Assembly (NCBI RefSeq): GCF_900240305.1
Contig: NZ_LT964854.1
Span: 2,604,001 to 2,668,000 of the forward strand
DNA length: 64,000 nt
From: Ottowia massiliensis
Lineage (GTDB): Bacteria > Pseudomonadota > Gammaproteobacteria > Burkholderiales > Burkholderiaceae_C
Reading direction: 5' to 3'
The first letter of the stretch is position 1, and each line of letters opens with the position of its first letter. The notes beneath the pieces are model-generated. The model saw nothing but the letters and a program-made list of their open reading frames with translations. It was not told the DNA's origin and searched no databases. A program made the position numbers and the translations under genes. This document shows, piece after piece, positions 10,872 to 19,566 of this stretch.

Positions 10872-12499
10872 GACGGACTGCCTTGCAAAGCCAGCCCCGC
10901 GTGCTCCCTCAGCGGGTGAAACTGTATTTTGGGAAAGCGCTCCTGCGCCAGGCGCACGTCATAAGGGCTGGTGCACAGGTAGGCCAGGGTGTCGGCGGCG
11001 TCGTGCGCCATGCGCATGGGGTAGGCGTCGGTGAAGGCGCGCAAATCGGCCGGGTCGTCTGCGGTAATCCAGCGCGCGCCGGTGTATTGGCAGCCTTCCA
11101 GGCGCACGTCGCAGTCGTATTCGGTTTTCAGGCGGTGCTGCACCACTTCAAACTGAAGCTGGCCGATGGCGCCCAGCAGCATGTTGCCGCCTGCGTCGGG
11201 CTTGAAAACCTGAATGGCGCCTTCTTCGCCCAGTTGTGCCAGGCCCTGCTGCAACTGTTTGGCGCGCAAGGGGTTTTTGAGCACGACGGTCATGAACATT
11301 TCGGGCGCGAAAAAGGGCAGGCCCGTAAATTGCAGGCTGGCGCCGTCGGTGATGGTGTCGCCCAGCTGCACGCCGCCGTGGGTGGTAAAGCCGATGATGT
11401 CGCCCGCATAGGCTTCCTGCACGGCTTCGCGGCGCTGGCTCATGAAGGTGACGACGCTGGTGGGGCGCAGCTCTTTTGCGGTGCGCTGCACTTTCATCTT
11501 CATGCCCGGGGTGTATTTGCCGCTGGCCACGCGCACGAAGGCGATGCGGTCGCGGTGGTTGGCGTCCATGTTGGCCTGCACCTTGAATACCACGCCAGCA
11601 AAGCCCGCGTCTTCGGGATGCACGGTTTTTTCCTGCGGCTGGCGGTTCACGATGAGCGTGGACACGCGCGGGCGCGGCGGCGGCGCCAGATCCACCAGCG
11701 CGTCCAGCACTTCCATCACGCCAAAGTTGTTCACGCCCGAGCCAAAAAACACCGGCGTTTGCCGGCCCGCCAGAAACGCCTCGTGGCTCCAGGCGGGCGA
11801 TGCGCCCACGGCCAGCTCCATGCTTTCCAGCGCATCGTCAAAAGCGCTGCCAAAGCGCGCGCGCAAGGCGGCGCTTTCGCTTAGCGGAATGGTTTCAAAG
11901 TCTTGCGGGCGGCGCTCGCTGCCCGCTTCAAACACCGTCATGGCCTGCGTGCGCAAATTGATGATGCCGCCAAAGGACTTGCCCTGCCCCACGGGCCAGG
12001 TCATGGGCACGCAAGGCATGCCCAGCTCGCGCTCGACTTCGTCCAGCAAATCCAGCGGCTCGCGCACTTCGCGGTCCATCTTGTTCACGAAGGTGATGAT
12101 GGGCGTGTCGCGCTGGCGGCAGACTTCAATCAGGCGGCGCGTCTGCGCTTCCACGCCGTTGGCCGCGTCAATCACCATCAGTGCCGAGTCCACGGCGGTG
12201 AGCACGCGGTAGGTGTCTTCCGAAAAATCCTTGTGGCCGGGCGTGTCCAGCAAGTTGATGACGTGGTCGCGATAGGCCATTTGCATCACGCTGGAAGCCA
12301 CCGAGATGCCGCGCTGCTTTTCAATCTCCATCCAGTCGCTGGTGGCGTGGCGGCTGGCCTTGCGCGCCTTCACGCTGCCGGCAATCTGAATGGCGCCGGA
12401 AAACAGCAGCAGCTTTTCGGTCAGTGTGGTTTTGCCCGCGTCCGGGTGGCTGATGATGGCGAAGGTGCGGCGGCGGCGGGTTTCTTGGGCGTAGGTCAC
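10868..12499 (-). CDS. prfC: Peptide chain release factor 3
   Basis: GTPase that removes RF1 and RF2 from the ribosome after termination. The 543 residues are typical. G1 is SHPDAGKTT at residue 18, switch I contains EKQRGISVASS, G3 is DTPGHKDFSED and G4 is NKMDRE. The RF3-specific C-terminal domain has GAIGQLQFEVVQHRL. The acyltransferase gene starts within its stop codon, so prfC may read into the sugar cassette. Confidence 0.96.
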   Translation of the reverse strand: MTYAQETRRRRTFAIISHPDAGKTTLTEKLLLFSGAIQIAGSVKARKASRHATSDWMEIEKQRGISVASSVMQMAYRDHVINLLDTPGHKDFSEDTYRVLTAVDSALMVIDAANGVEAQTRRLIEVCRQRDTPIITFVNKMDREVREPLDLLDEVERELGMPCVPMTWPVGQGKSFGGIINLRTQAMTVFEAGSERRPQDFETIPLSESAALRARFGSAFDDALESMELAVGASPAWSHEAFLAGRQTPVFFGSGVNNFGVMEVLDALVDLAPPPRPRVSTLIVNRQPQEKTVHPEDAGFAGVVFKVQANMDANHRDRIAFVRVASGKYTPGMKMKVQRTAKELRPTSVVTFMSQRREAVQEAYAGDIIGFTTHGGVQLGDTITDGASLQFTGLPFFAPEMFMTVVLKNPLRAKQLQQGLAQLGEEGAIQVFKPDAGGNMLLGAIGQLQFEVVQHRLKTEYDCDVRLEGCQYTGARWITADDPADLRAFTDAYPMRMAHDAADTLAYLCTSPYDVRLAQERFPKIQFHPLREHAGLALQGSPS

Positions 12500-12979
12500 A
12501 AAAAAACGGTTTTCCGGTCAGGTCATCGGGGCGCTTGAGCGGCGCGGGCGGCAAAGCAGGTAAATGGCGCGCCGCCCGAAAGCGCAGGCCCCGGTTGCCA
12601 GTGCCTGCCAGGCGGAGCTGCTTGCGCCGTGAAATGGCGGGCGATTTTAGGAGGGCGGCAAAACGCTGGCTGCGCCAGAGCGTGGCCAGTGGCGCGGGCG
12701 TGGAAGGGCGAAGGCTCTTTTTGCTTCTTTTTGCGCCTTGATTCATCGCAGTGTCTGCGTCTCTTTCGCACGCGCAGCAGCAACCAGGCGTCAAGTCCAC
12801 CGAATTCACTCTTTTGAGAGCCTGTTCAAAGAAGCCGCGAACGTGGAATGGGTCGCCGGCTGCCTGATACCGCTTTTTTCGCTGCCGCGAACGGAGCAAG
12901 GCTTAGGCCGCGCGCCGTATCCAGACAGCGCCTGTGCGTCAAAAGCGGCAAAGAGAGAAATAAATAGGAAACGCCCCTG

Positions 12980-13060
12980 ATCAGCTCCCGTACTCATAGC
13001 ATGATGTCCTAGTAAAACGTGCGCAAACGCCGTTTTCAGCCTCTCAAATCCGCTCCTGTT
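12980..13060 (-). repeat. Dispersed ~80-bp repeat, copy 2
   Basis: Minus-strand copy in the 12500-13135 stretch upstream of prfC, in which I see no gene. The reverse strand reads AGGAGCGGATTTGAGAGG, then CTGAAAACGGCGTTTGCGC, then the core ACTAGGACATCATGCTAT and a closing GGGAGCTGAT. Confidence 0.85.
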
Positions 13061-13135
13061 TTTAATGCCATCAAGCGCATTCGGGCACCTGTTCGCAAGC
13101 CAAGGCATGTCAACACAAACCTCTCAGAGCCTGTC

Positions 13136-13640
13136 CCAAAAGTCATCCCAGCAGCCTGACCATGCGCCGAATGCAAGCAATCTTGATAAATGCTTCGGCT
13201 GAAGCCACGCTGACCTCGTAGTCCTTGCTCAGTCTTCTCGATTGACTCAGCCAGGCTCCCAGCCAAACATGCTCAGCACCCATCCAATCAGCGTGCCCGT
13301 GCAGCCGCCATACACAAAATGGGGCTTCAGCCACTCAAAGCGTAAGAACAGCCTCACTGGCAAAGCCCTGGCACCCACTCTGTCCTAAATGCCTGCTGAA
13401 GGCGCCACCACGGTCAGCAGCAGTCCCATCGTGTCTACGGCTATATGGTGCCTGCGCCCTTTGACCCTTTTATTTGGGGGTCGAGGACAGACTCTGAAGC
13501 TGGCGCCAGACCCTGCGCGCTTGGCTGGGCCAGGGTTAGAGCAGGCTTGGGGCCTTTTGCCGCTGTTTGGGTCTGCAAGGTAAACGGGGCGATCGCAAGA
13601 AAACGCCTTCGCAAGGCGGGTCATGCGAAAAAGAATAGAT
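13136..13640 (-). pseudogene. IS5-family transposase remnant
   Basis: Pieces of a DDE transposase are visible on the minus strand in more than one frame. The proximal part carries KRVKGRRHHIAVDTMGLLLT, the block around the second catalytic region of IS5-type enzymes. The distal part ends SRRLSKDYEVSVASAEAFIK, the usual C-terminal block. The middle is missing or frame-shifted, so the element is inactive. The left edge GAGCCTGTCCCAAAAG looks like an IS5 terminal repeat. A related C-terminal remnant lies at 50270-50545. Confidence 0.75.
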
Positions 13641-13808
13641 TTCAATATCATCCCGCACCCGCGTTTTCAGCCTGAAACATTTTTGACGAAGAGCATTCCT
13701 GAATACATGCGGCCAGCGCGCGGCTCTTGGCGGCGTGAAAGGCGGCAGAAAAAACCGCTTTTGCGCAAACCGCGCTTTCCGAAACTACTTTCTGACTCAT
13801 TTTTCTTC

Positions 13809-15905
13809 ATGCAAGCTTCCTTCAAGCCCCTGGCCCTGGCGGCCGCCCTGGCCTGCGCTGCGCCTTGTGCGCTGGCGCAAAGCGCCGCAGATGACGAGGC
13901 CATTGATTTGCAAGAGGTGCGCATCTACGCCACTTCCGAAAAAGACATCGGCTTCGCCCCAAAAGAGACGGAGACAGCGGGCAAGATGCCCATGCGCATG
14001 GTGGAAACGCCCATGTCCATCAGCGTGGTCACGCGCGAAGAGATGGAATCACGCCAGACGGGCAATTTGCAGGAGGCGCTGGAGACTGTGGCGGGCGTCA
14101 GCCCCGTGAACTATGGCCGCCGGGGCTTTGACGATTTGTTCATTCGCGGCTTTGATTCCGGCGAGTCCACCATCATCGACGGGCTGGCGCAAAGCGGCAA
14201 CAGCTCCATCGGCCTGCGCTTGCAGTCCTACGGCTACGAGCGCTTTGAAGTGCTCAAGGGCGCTTCCAGCCTGTTGTATGGGCGCGTGCAGCCGGGCGGC
14301 ATGGTCAATGCCATCAGCAAGCGGCCCAAGCGTGACGCGCTGGGCGAGGTTCACCTGGAAGCGGGCAGCTTTGGCAACCGCGTGGCGGCGTTCGATATCA
14401 ACCGGCCCCTGTCCGCGTCAGGCAAGACGGCCCTGCGCATCAACGCCCTGGCGGGCAACAAGAAAGACCCGACGGACTATGTGTGGCGGCGTGACCGCTG
14501 GTTCGCCCCTTCGCTTTCGCTGGACTTTGGAACGAATACCGACTTCGTGCTGTTTGCCACCTACAACTCGGGCAACTGGATTCGCCAGCAGGGCCTGCCG
14601 CCCGAGGGCACCGTGCTGCCCAACCGCAACGGTCCGCTGCGCCACTCGCTCTTCACGGGCGACCCCGGCTTTGGCAGTTATGACCTGGCGCAGTACACCC
14701 TGGGCTACAACCTCCAGCACCGCTTTGCCAATGATTTCACCCTGCGCCAGAACCTGCGCTACGAGAAAGAAAGCGGCACGGGGCGCTTCATCTCCCTGCA
14801 AACGCTGCGCGCCGACCAGCGCACGCAAACGCGCCGTGGCACCCACCAGCAAATGGACGATCACCAGATCGCGCTCGACACCTCCATGCTCATGCCCTTT
14901 GAGGGCGCCGGCATGAAGCACCAAGTGGTGGCCGGGCTGGACATGCGCCAAGGCACCAGCAGCCGCGCCCAGCACCGCTGCACCGTGCGCCCCATCGACC
15001 TGTACGCCCCCGTTTACTACCAGCCCTACACCTGCCCTGACAAGTGGGACAGCGACGCACCCACCAGACTGCGCACCGCCGCCATTTACATGCAAGACCA
15101 GATCAAGTTCGGTCAAGGCTGGACGGCGCTGGCGGGCCTGCGCTACGAAAAATCGCGCCAGCGGCAAGATGACCACGTCAAAAACACCAGCGCCACCCAG
15201 CATGACAGCGACGTGACCGGCATGGCCGGCATCGTCTATGAATTCACGCCCGGCTGGTCGGTGTACGCCAGCTACAGCCAGTCTTTCCTGCCGCAAATGG
15301 GGCAGGACTATCACGGCAACGCCTTCAAGCCCGAAACCGGCACGCAGTGGGAAGCGGGAACCAAATACGCCAGGGACGGCTGGACAGCCAGCGCCGCCGT
15401 GTTTGACCTGCGCAAGCGCAACATCGCCGCCGCCGACCCCGTCAATGACGGCTACAAGGTACTGGTGGGCGAGCAGCGCGCCCGCGGGTTGGAGCTGGAA
15501 GCCGCAGCCGAGCTGAAAAACGGCCTCAAATTCACCGGCGCCTACGCCTACACCAAGACCGAAGTCACTCAGAGCACCAACGCCCGCGAAATCGGCCAGC
15601 CGCTCAACTACACCCCGCACCACGCCCTCACCGTGTGGAGCAACTGGCGGCTGCCGCAAATGCCCGCTCTCACCCTGGGCGCAGGCGTGCGCTACGTCGG
15701 CAAACAGCATGGCAACAGCGCGTTCTACCTGCCCGCCTACACAGTGGTGGACGCCTCCGTGAGCTACACCCACACGAACTGGCGGCTCACCGCAGGCGTG
15801 AAAAACCTGTTTAACCGCAGCTACTACGCAGGCGCGGTACGCACCGGCGTGGTCTCGCCCGGCATGCCGCGCAACTTCAACGTCACGCTCAAGTATTTCT
15901 TCTGA
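13809..15905 (+). CDS. TonB-dependent siderophore receptor
   Basis: Outer-membrane receptor of 698 residues. The start at 13809 gives a clean Sec signal peptide, MQASFKPLALAAALACAAPC with cleavage after ALA-Q. The plug domain has VVTREEMESRQTGNLQEAL, YGRRGFDDLFIRGF and GRVQPGGMVNAISKRP, all characteristic of the siderophore-receptor subfamily. The last residues NFNVTLKYFF form the final beta-strand with the terminal Phe needed for BAM assembly. The upstream in-frame extension runs into AT-rich IS debris and is not believed. No neighbouring siderophore synthesis or uptake gene is seen, so the ligand is unknown; ferric hydroxamate-type ligands are common in this family. Confidence 0.92.
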   Translation: MQASFKPLALAAALACAAPCALAQSAADDEAIDLQEVRIYATSEKDIGFAPKETETAGKMPMRMVETPMSISVVTREEMESRQTGNLQEALETVAGVSPVNYGRRGFDDLFIRGFDSGESTIIDGLAQSGNSSIGLRLQSYGYERFEVLKGASSLLYGRVQPGGMVNAISKRPKRDALGEVHLEAGSFGNRVAAFDINRPLSASGKTALRINALAGNKKDPTDYVWRRDRWFAPSLSLDFGTNTDFVLFATYNSGNWIRQQGLPPEGTVLPNRNGPLRHSLFTGDPGFGSYDLAQYTLGYNLQHRFANDFTLRQNLRYEKESGTGRFISLQTLRADQRTQTRRGTHQQMDDHQIALDTSMLMPFEGAGMKHQVVAGLDMRQGTSSRAQHRCTVRPIDLYAPVYYQPYTCPDKWDSDAPTRLRTAAIYMQDQIKFGQGWTALAGLRYEKSRQRQDDHVKNTSATQHDSDVTGMAGIVYEFTPGWSVYASYSQSFLPQMGQDYHGNAFKPETGTQWEAGTKYARDGWTASAAVFDLRKRNIAAADPVNDGYKVLVGEQRARGLELEAAAELKNGLKFTGAYAYTKTEVTQSTNAREIGQPLNYTPHHALTVWSNWRLPQMPALTLGAGVRYVGKQHGNSAFYLPAYTVVDASVSYTHTNWRLTAGVKNLFNRSYYAGAVRTGVVSPGMPRNFNVTLKYFF

Positions 15906-15956
15906 TGCAAAAAAACCGGCATTTTCTCTTCATGGTTTTTGCCGGGTCATAAAATC

Positions 15957-16007
15957 AAGCCGCCCGCCGCCTGGAACCGCAGAAACAGGCGGCGGGCGGC
16001 TTTTTTT
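15957..16007 (+). terminator. Strong intrinsic terminator after the TonB receptor
   Basis: A perfect 17-bp inverted repeat, AAGCCGCCCGCCGCCTG and its complement, is separated by a 12-nt loop and followed by seven T residues. It lies 50 nt after the receptor stop and 26 nt before the lplA start, so it must isolate the two genes, and the lplA promoter must lie within or before the hairpin. Confidence 0.93.
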
Positions 16008-16032
16008 CATTTTCAACATACGGAGCGCGCCC

Positions 16033-17040
16033 ATGTTATTCGTCGATAACCAGGAAATCACCGACCCCAGCATCAATATTGCGCTGGAAACCTATCTCGT
16101 TGAAAACCGGCTTGCCGACGAGCCAATGCTGCTTTTCTACATCAACGAACCTTCCATCATCATCGGCCGCAACCAGAACACGGTGGAAGAAGTCAATCAG
16201 CGCTATGTGGAAGAAAATGGCATTCACGTGGTGCGCCGCATGTCGGGCGGCGGCGCGGTTTATCACGATCTGGGCAATTTCTCATTCTGCTTCATTCAAG
16301 ATGAAAATGGCATGGCGCGCAATTTTTCAGCCTTTACCCGGCCCGTCATCGAATGCCTGCACAAAATGGGCGCCACCGGCGCGGCCCTGCAAGGGCGCAA
16401 TGATTTGCTCATTGACGGCAAGAAATTCTCCGGCAACGCCATGTATGTGCGCAACGGGCGCCTCACGGCCCACGGCACCATTTTGTTTGACGCCGATCTG
16501 GACGCCGTGACACAGGCGCTCAAACCCCGCGCCGACAAAATCGAATCCAAGGGCATCAAATCCATTCGCAGCCGCGTCACCAACATCAAACCCTACGTGG
16601 CCGACGAATACAAGGGCATGAGCACGCGCGAGTTCCGCGACAGCCTGCTGCTCAATATCTTCGGCGTGAAAGACCGCGCGCAGGTACCCGAATACAGACT
16701 TGAAGAAAAAGACTGGGAAAAAGTGCGCCAGATTCGCGCCGAACGCTTTGGCAACTGGGATTGGAATTATGGCCGCTCGCCCGCCTTTTCCAGCGAGCGG
16801 TATTTCAAGTTTCCCATCGGCGCGGTGGATTTCCGCTTTAACGTCGAGCGCGGCGTGATTCAGTCCATCCGCATTTTTGGCGACTTTTTCGGCCTGGGCA
16901 ACATTGCCGACGTAGAGAAACGCCTCACCGGCATTGCCTATCGCCGCAACGCCATTGAAAAAGCCTTCTCAGAAATCGACGTGAAGCATTATTTCGGCAA
17001 TATTGAGGCCAAGGAACTGACGGACCTGCTCGTGGGCTGA
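16033..17040 (+). CDS. lplA: Lipoate-protein ligase, Bacillus/LplJ type
   Basis: Attaches exogenous lipoate to the lipoyl domains of 2-oxoacid dehydrogenases and GcvH. The protein has 335 residues. It opens MLFVDNQEITDPSINIALE and carries the ligase signature RRMSGGGAVYHDLGN near residue 74, GRNDLLIDGKKFSGNA with the catalytic Lys, and KIESKGIKSIRSRV. The accessory C-terminal domain follows. A ribosome site CGGAG is 8 nt upstream of the ATG. The sequence resembles Firmicutes LplJ far more than the LipB/LplA forms expected in a betaproteobacterium, which suggests transfer. Confidence 0.93.
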   Translation: MLFVDNQEITDPSINIALETYLVENRLADEPMLLFYINEPSIIIGRNQNTVEEVNQRYVEENGIHVVRRMSGGGAVYHDLGNFSFCFIQDENGMARNFSAFTRPVIECLHKMGATGAALQGRNDLLIDGKKFSGNAMYVRNGRLTAHGTILFDADLDAVTQALKPRADKIESKGIKSIRSRVTNIKPYVADEYKGMSTREFRDSLLLNIFGVKDRAQVPEYRLEEKDWEKVRQIRAERFGNWDWNYGRSPAFSSERYFKFPIGAVDFRFNVERGVIQSIRIFGDFFGLGNIADVEKRLTGIAYRRNAIEKAFSEIDVKHYFGNIEAKELTDLLVG

Positions 17041-17055
17041 CTGGGCCGACGGGCT

Positions 17056-17136
17056 ATTTTGCTCCTCTAACCATAGCATGAGGTCCTAGTGGAAACTGCG
17101 CAGGCAGGCATTTTGCCCCCTCCATATTTGCTCCTG
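17056..17136 (-). repeat. Dispersed ~80-bp repeat, copy 3
   Basis: Minus-strand copy filling most of the gap between lplA and ruvC. The core reads CACTAGGACCTCATGCTATG-like in the reverse strand (here CACTAGGACC with ATGCTATGG), bounded by AGGAGCAAATATGG and AGGAGCAAAATAG. Confidence 0.8.
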
Positions 17137-17175
17137 TCCATGTAGCGCCCCAGCCGCCTTGCGCCACAGCTCACC

Positions 17176-17715
17176 ATGCGAATCCTCGGCATCGACCCCG
17201 GCCTGCGCACCACCGGCTTCGGCGTGCTGGATGCAGCCGGCGGCCCGCTCGCCTACGTGGCCAGCGGCGTCATCCAAACCGCAGACGCGCCCCAGGGCAG
17301 CCTGCCCGCGCGGCTCAAGCTCCTGTATGACGGCATAGGCGAAATCTGCCGCCGCTACGCCCCAGACGTGGCCGTGGTCGAAATCGTCTTCGTCAACGTC
17401 AATCCCCAGGCCACCTTGCTGCTCGGCCAGGCGCGCGGCGCCTGCGTGACGGCGCTGGTCGCGCAAAACCTGCCCGTCACCGAATACACCGCCCTGCAAA
17501 TGAAGCAGACCGTGGCAGGCCACGGCCGCGCGGCCAAAGCGCAAGTGCAGGAAATGGTGCGCCGCCTGCTCGCCCTGCCCGCCGCCCCCCGGCAAGACGC
17601 CGCCGATGCGCTCGGCCTGGCCATCACCCACGCCCACGCCAGCCACTCCCTTGCCCGCCTGCAAGCTGCCAGCGGCCAGACGCGCCGCGCCGGCAGCATG
17701 TACCGCCAGCGCTGA
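17176..17715 (+). CDS. ruvC: Crossover junction endodeoxyribonuclease RuvC
   Basis: Holliday-junction resolvase of 179 residues, acting with RuvAB. The four acidic active-site residues are all present: Asp7 in GIDPGL, Glu69 in VVEIVFVN, Asp141 and Asp144 in RQDAADALGLAITHAH. NPQATLLLGQARG is the usual central block. ruvA and ruvB are not adjacent in this window. No defect is visible. Confidence 0.96.
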   Translation: MRILGIDPGLRTTGFGVLDAAGGPLAYVASGVIQTADAPQGSLPARLKLLYDGIGEICRRYAPDVAVVEIVFVNVNPQATLLLGQARGACVTALVAQNLPVTEYTALQMKQTVAGHGRAAKAQVQEMVRRLLALPAAPRQDAADALGLAITHAHASHSLARLQAASGQTRRAGSMYRQR

Positions 17716-17764
17716 GGGCCTGTTGGCTCTCTGGCCATGAGGAGCAAAAGCGCGCAGTTCGGGC

Positions 17765-17860
17765 TGGGCAACAAGGCGCAAACCGCAAACGGGTCTTGCG
17801 GCCCAATGGCTGCCCGGCGAGGATTTGCAACGCTCAAGAGCGCGCGAATCGGCGTTTTTC
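17765..17860. repeat. Second dispersed repeat type, copy A
   Basis: A stretch with CAAGGCGCAAACCGCAAACG, then CCCGGCGAGGATTTGCAACG and GAGCGCGCGAATC is matched imperfectly at 58080-58170. Both copies are non-coding and lie near RHS debris or insertion sequences. Confidence 0.5.
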
Positions 17861-17924
17861 GCGCCTGCAAACCGTTTGAAGATCGCAAACAAGCCCTGAC
17901 AAACGCGCCGCCCGCCGCTTTGCT

Positions 17925-18101
17925 GCGCTTGCACCGGCAGCAGCAACAAGGACAGGGGCCAAGGTCAGTACGGACGCTGATAGTGGAGGCAAAACTTTGG
18001 CGGGCGCGACTAAAACCTTGCAGGGCATGAGAGGCTTCGGTTTGGTGTCAGCAGCAGGCAGAGACTGGCAGTGGCGGGGTGAGGCGTTGCCGCATCAAAG
18101 T
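17925..18101 (-). pseudogene. Remnant of an RHS gene 5' end (signal-peptide region)
   Basis: The minus strand encodes MPCKVLVAPAKVLPPLSASV, clearly related to the signal peptide of the intact RHS gene at 27121 (MPCKVLAASAKVLPLLTAPV). Its upstream DNA GGCAGTGGCGGGGTGAGGCG matches the RHS leader near 27150 as well. The frame then breaks down and no RHS repeat follows. A third copy of this 5' end lies at 63290-63490. Confidence 0.8.
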
Positions 18102-18325
18102 CAGGAGCAAATTTGAAGGGGCTGAAAACGGCCTTCGCGCACGTTCCACTAGGACGTCATGCTATTGAATGAGGAGCAAATAGACGACTACAGGAAGACG
18201 CTCCTCTTGGGCAGACTGCATGAGGCGGCGCGGATTGGTCAGACAAGAAAGTGGCAATGGCCTTCGGCCTGGCTGGCGCGGCCGAGAGAAGCGCTGATCC
18301 ATTTGGCCCCGAATGACTGGCATAG
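18102..18325 (+). repeat. Dispersed ~80-bp repeat, copy 4, with ~145-bp extension
   Basis: The first 80 bp are the standard unit: AGGAGCAAATTTGAAGGG, core CACTAGGACGTCATGCTATT, closing GAGGAGCAAATAG. It continues into a further conserved stretch (GACTGCATGAGGCGGCGCGG through GGCAATGGCCTTCGGCCTGG) that is shared almost base for base with 27262-27402 and less closely with 60848-60965. The extension contains a short plus-strand reading frame starting MLLNEEQIDDYRK, but the 27.2-kb copy is frame-shifted, so I do not call it a gene. Confidence 0.85.
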
Positions 18326-18497
18326 GACTCTGAAAGCTCGCATTCGGTTTTTCATTGACCCTGCTCTCTCCTTTGACTCTTTTACGGAAATGTTCCTTGG
18401 AGCGCGGATGCTTTAAGAGTGAATTTTTTCTTGCCAAGCCCATTCAAGCACATTGCCATCTGACTCTTTCTTTTTTCAGAACCATAAGACAGGCAGT

Positions 18498-18842
18498 TTA
18501 TTTACGATCTTCCAGCCATGCCTTATCAAATGGCGGGAACATATTTTTTACAAACAGGTCTGGATCATCTTCATACCTGTCCACCATATATTCGCAAAGA
18601 TCCCTTACTGTTCTAATCATCAGTTGATTATTCATAATCTTTCTGAGAGTTAATTCATTGGCAGCATCTTCAATATCATCACTAAGTTCTTCAAATGGAC
18701 TAACCTCCCAGAATGATCGCTTGACATTGAACAACTTGCAATCCCAATTCATGTCCAAATCAATCTGAGAAACATCCAAACCAAATATCTGCGCCAATCT
18801 CTTGATGCAGATTGTGTATATATCATTCTTTGTCAGTTTCAT
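18498..18842 (-). CDS. Putative immunity protein, acyl-carrier-like
   Basis: 114 residues from the ATG at 18842, 2 nt after the stop of a toxin-tip remnant. It is AT-rich, unlike the housekeeping genes. The pattern of helices (IYTICIKRLAQIFGLDVSQI, FEELSDDIEDAANEL, TVRDLCEYMV) recalls acyl-carrier-fold proteins such as DUF1493, but no phosphopantetheine DSL motif is seen. I infer an immunity role from position only. The family is not certain. Confidence 0.6.
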   Translation of the reverse strand: MKLTKNDIYTICIKRLAQIFGLDVSQIDLDMNWDCKLFNVKRSFWEVSPFEELSDDIEDAANELTLRKIMNNQLMIRTVRDLCEYMVDRYEDDPDLFVKNMFPPFDKAWLEDRK

Positions 18843-18844
18843 GA

Positions 18845-19050
18845 TTATATCCAATTCCAACCTATTTCATCAATTGCATTCACGCCCCTCAAATGAAACC
18901 GCCTCTCATAACCATAACCATACCAGGCGCAATTATCCACCGCTTGCATCCTATGGTTTTGTGTCTGTCATTCGCAGTTGTGCCAGGCGTTGGCAGGCGT
19001 CGTTTTTTTGAGTGATGCGTGCGCCAGCGAATAAATCGACATGCTTTCAA
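18845..19050 (-). pseudogene. RHS toxin-tip remnant joined to RHS repeat debris
   Basis: The minus strand encodes a short frame ending CAWYGYGYERRFHLRGVNAI and then DEIGWNWI and stop, directly before the immunity-like gene at 18842. Further upstream (about 18970-19050) the DNA CAGTTGTGCCAGGCGTTGGC and TGATGCGTGCGCCAG matches RHS repeat DNA near 20650-20710. This is therefore the decayed end of an RHS gene whose immunity gene was kept. The toxin type is not recognisable. Confidence 0.6.
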
Positions 19051-19147
19051 ATAGCAGATCGATGCGGAACGCACAGATGATTTCGATTATTCAATCTTAG
19101 CTTTATGGACTACCTTACCTTGTGCAGACGCCGCCGTTCATGTGATT

Positions 19148-19561
19148 TTACTTGCATGCCCCTTCCAGAAGCCTTATTAGTGCACATACATAATCATCAA
19201 GCGTAACAATTTTCGCGTATTCAATATGTTCCTTCCTGGATTTGTTGACGTTTTTCAATATTCCTCTCCAGAAATCTTTTTCACAATCAAAATCCGGTGG
19301 GGCCAACTCAAAATCGAGCCTGTCTTCCGGACGCAATACTCCTGGATCAATAAATAATTCAGCGGCAACAAATTCAAGCATTTCTTTGATCCTGCCTTTA
19401 TTGAATTCATCCTTCTGGCAAAAAGAACCGCATAAAACATCCAAATCAATAGACCTTCTGCCCAAAAAACGTTGTTTAACCTTCTCTCTCGCGCACCTTT
19501 CCCCATATATGCATGCCGCAATAAAAAATACAGCTACCGATAAAAATATGAACAACTTCAT
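19148..19561 (-). CDS. Putative membrane-anchored immunity protein for the truncated RHS gene
   Basis: 137 residues. The N-terminus MKLFIFLSVAVFFIAACIYG is a transmembrane helix or lipoprotein signal (FIAAC resembles a lipobox), so the rest should face the periplasm. The remainder, with IKEMLEFVAAELFIDPGVL and ending TLDDYVCALIRLLEGACK, has a helix spacing similar to the gene at 18498. It starts 5 nt after the stop of the truncated RHS gene, the standard tip-immunity arrangement. Function is inferred from that context. Confidence 0.6.
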   Translation of the reverse strand: MKLFIFLSVAVFFIAACIYGERCAREKVKQRFLGRRSIDLDVLCGSFCQKDEFNKGRIKEMLEFVAAELFIDPGVLRPEDRLDFELAPPDFDCEKDFWRGILKNVNKSRKEHIEYAKIVTLDDYVCALIRLLEGACK

Positions 19562-19566
19562 TTTTT

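Noticed and set aside
13628..13655. Fur box before the first TonB receptor (AAGAATAGATTTCAATATCAT)
   Set aside because: Only a weak resemblance to the 19-bp consensus, and it lies more than 150 nt before the start; not enough to list.
18159..18416. Small gene starting MLLNEEQIDDYRK after repeat copy 4
   Set aside because: The matching DNA at 27.2 kb is frame-shifted and the copy at 60.8 kb diverges; conservation is at the DNA level, not protein level.
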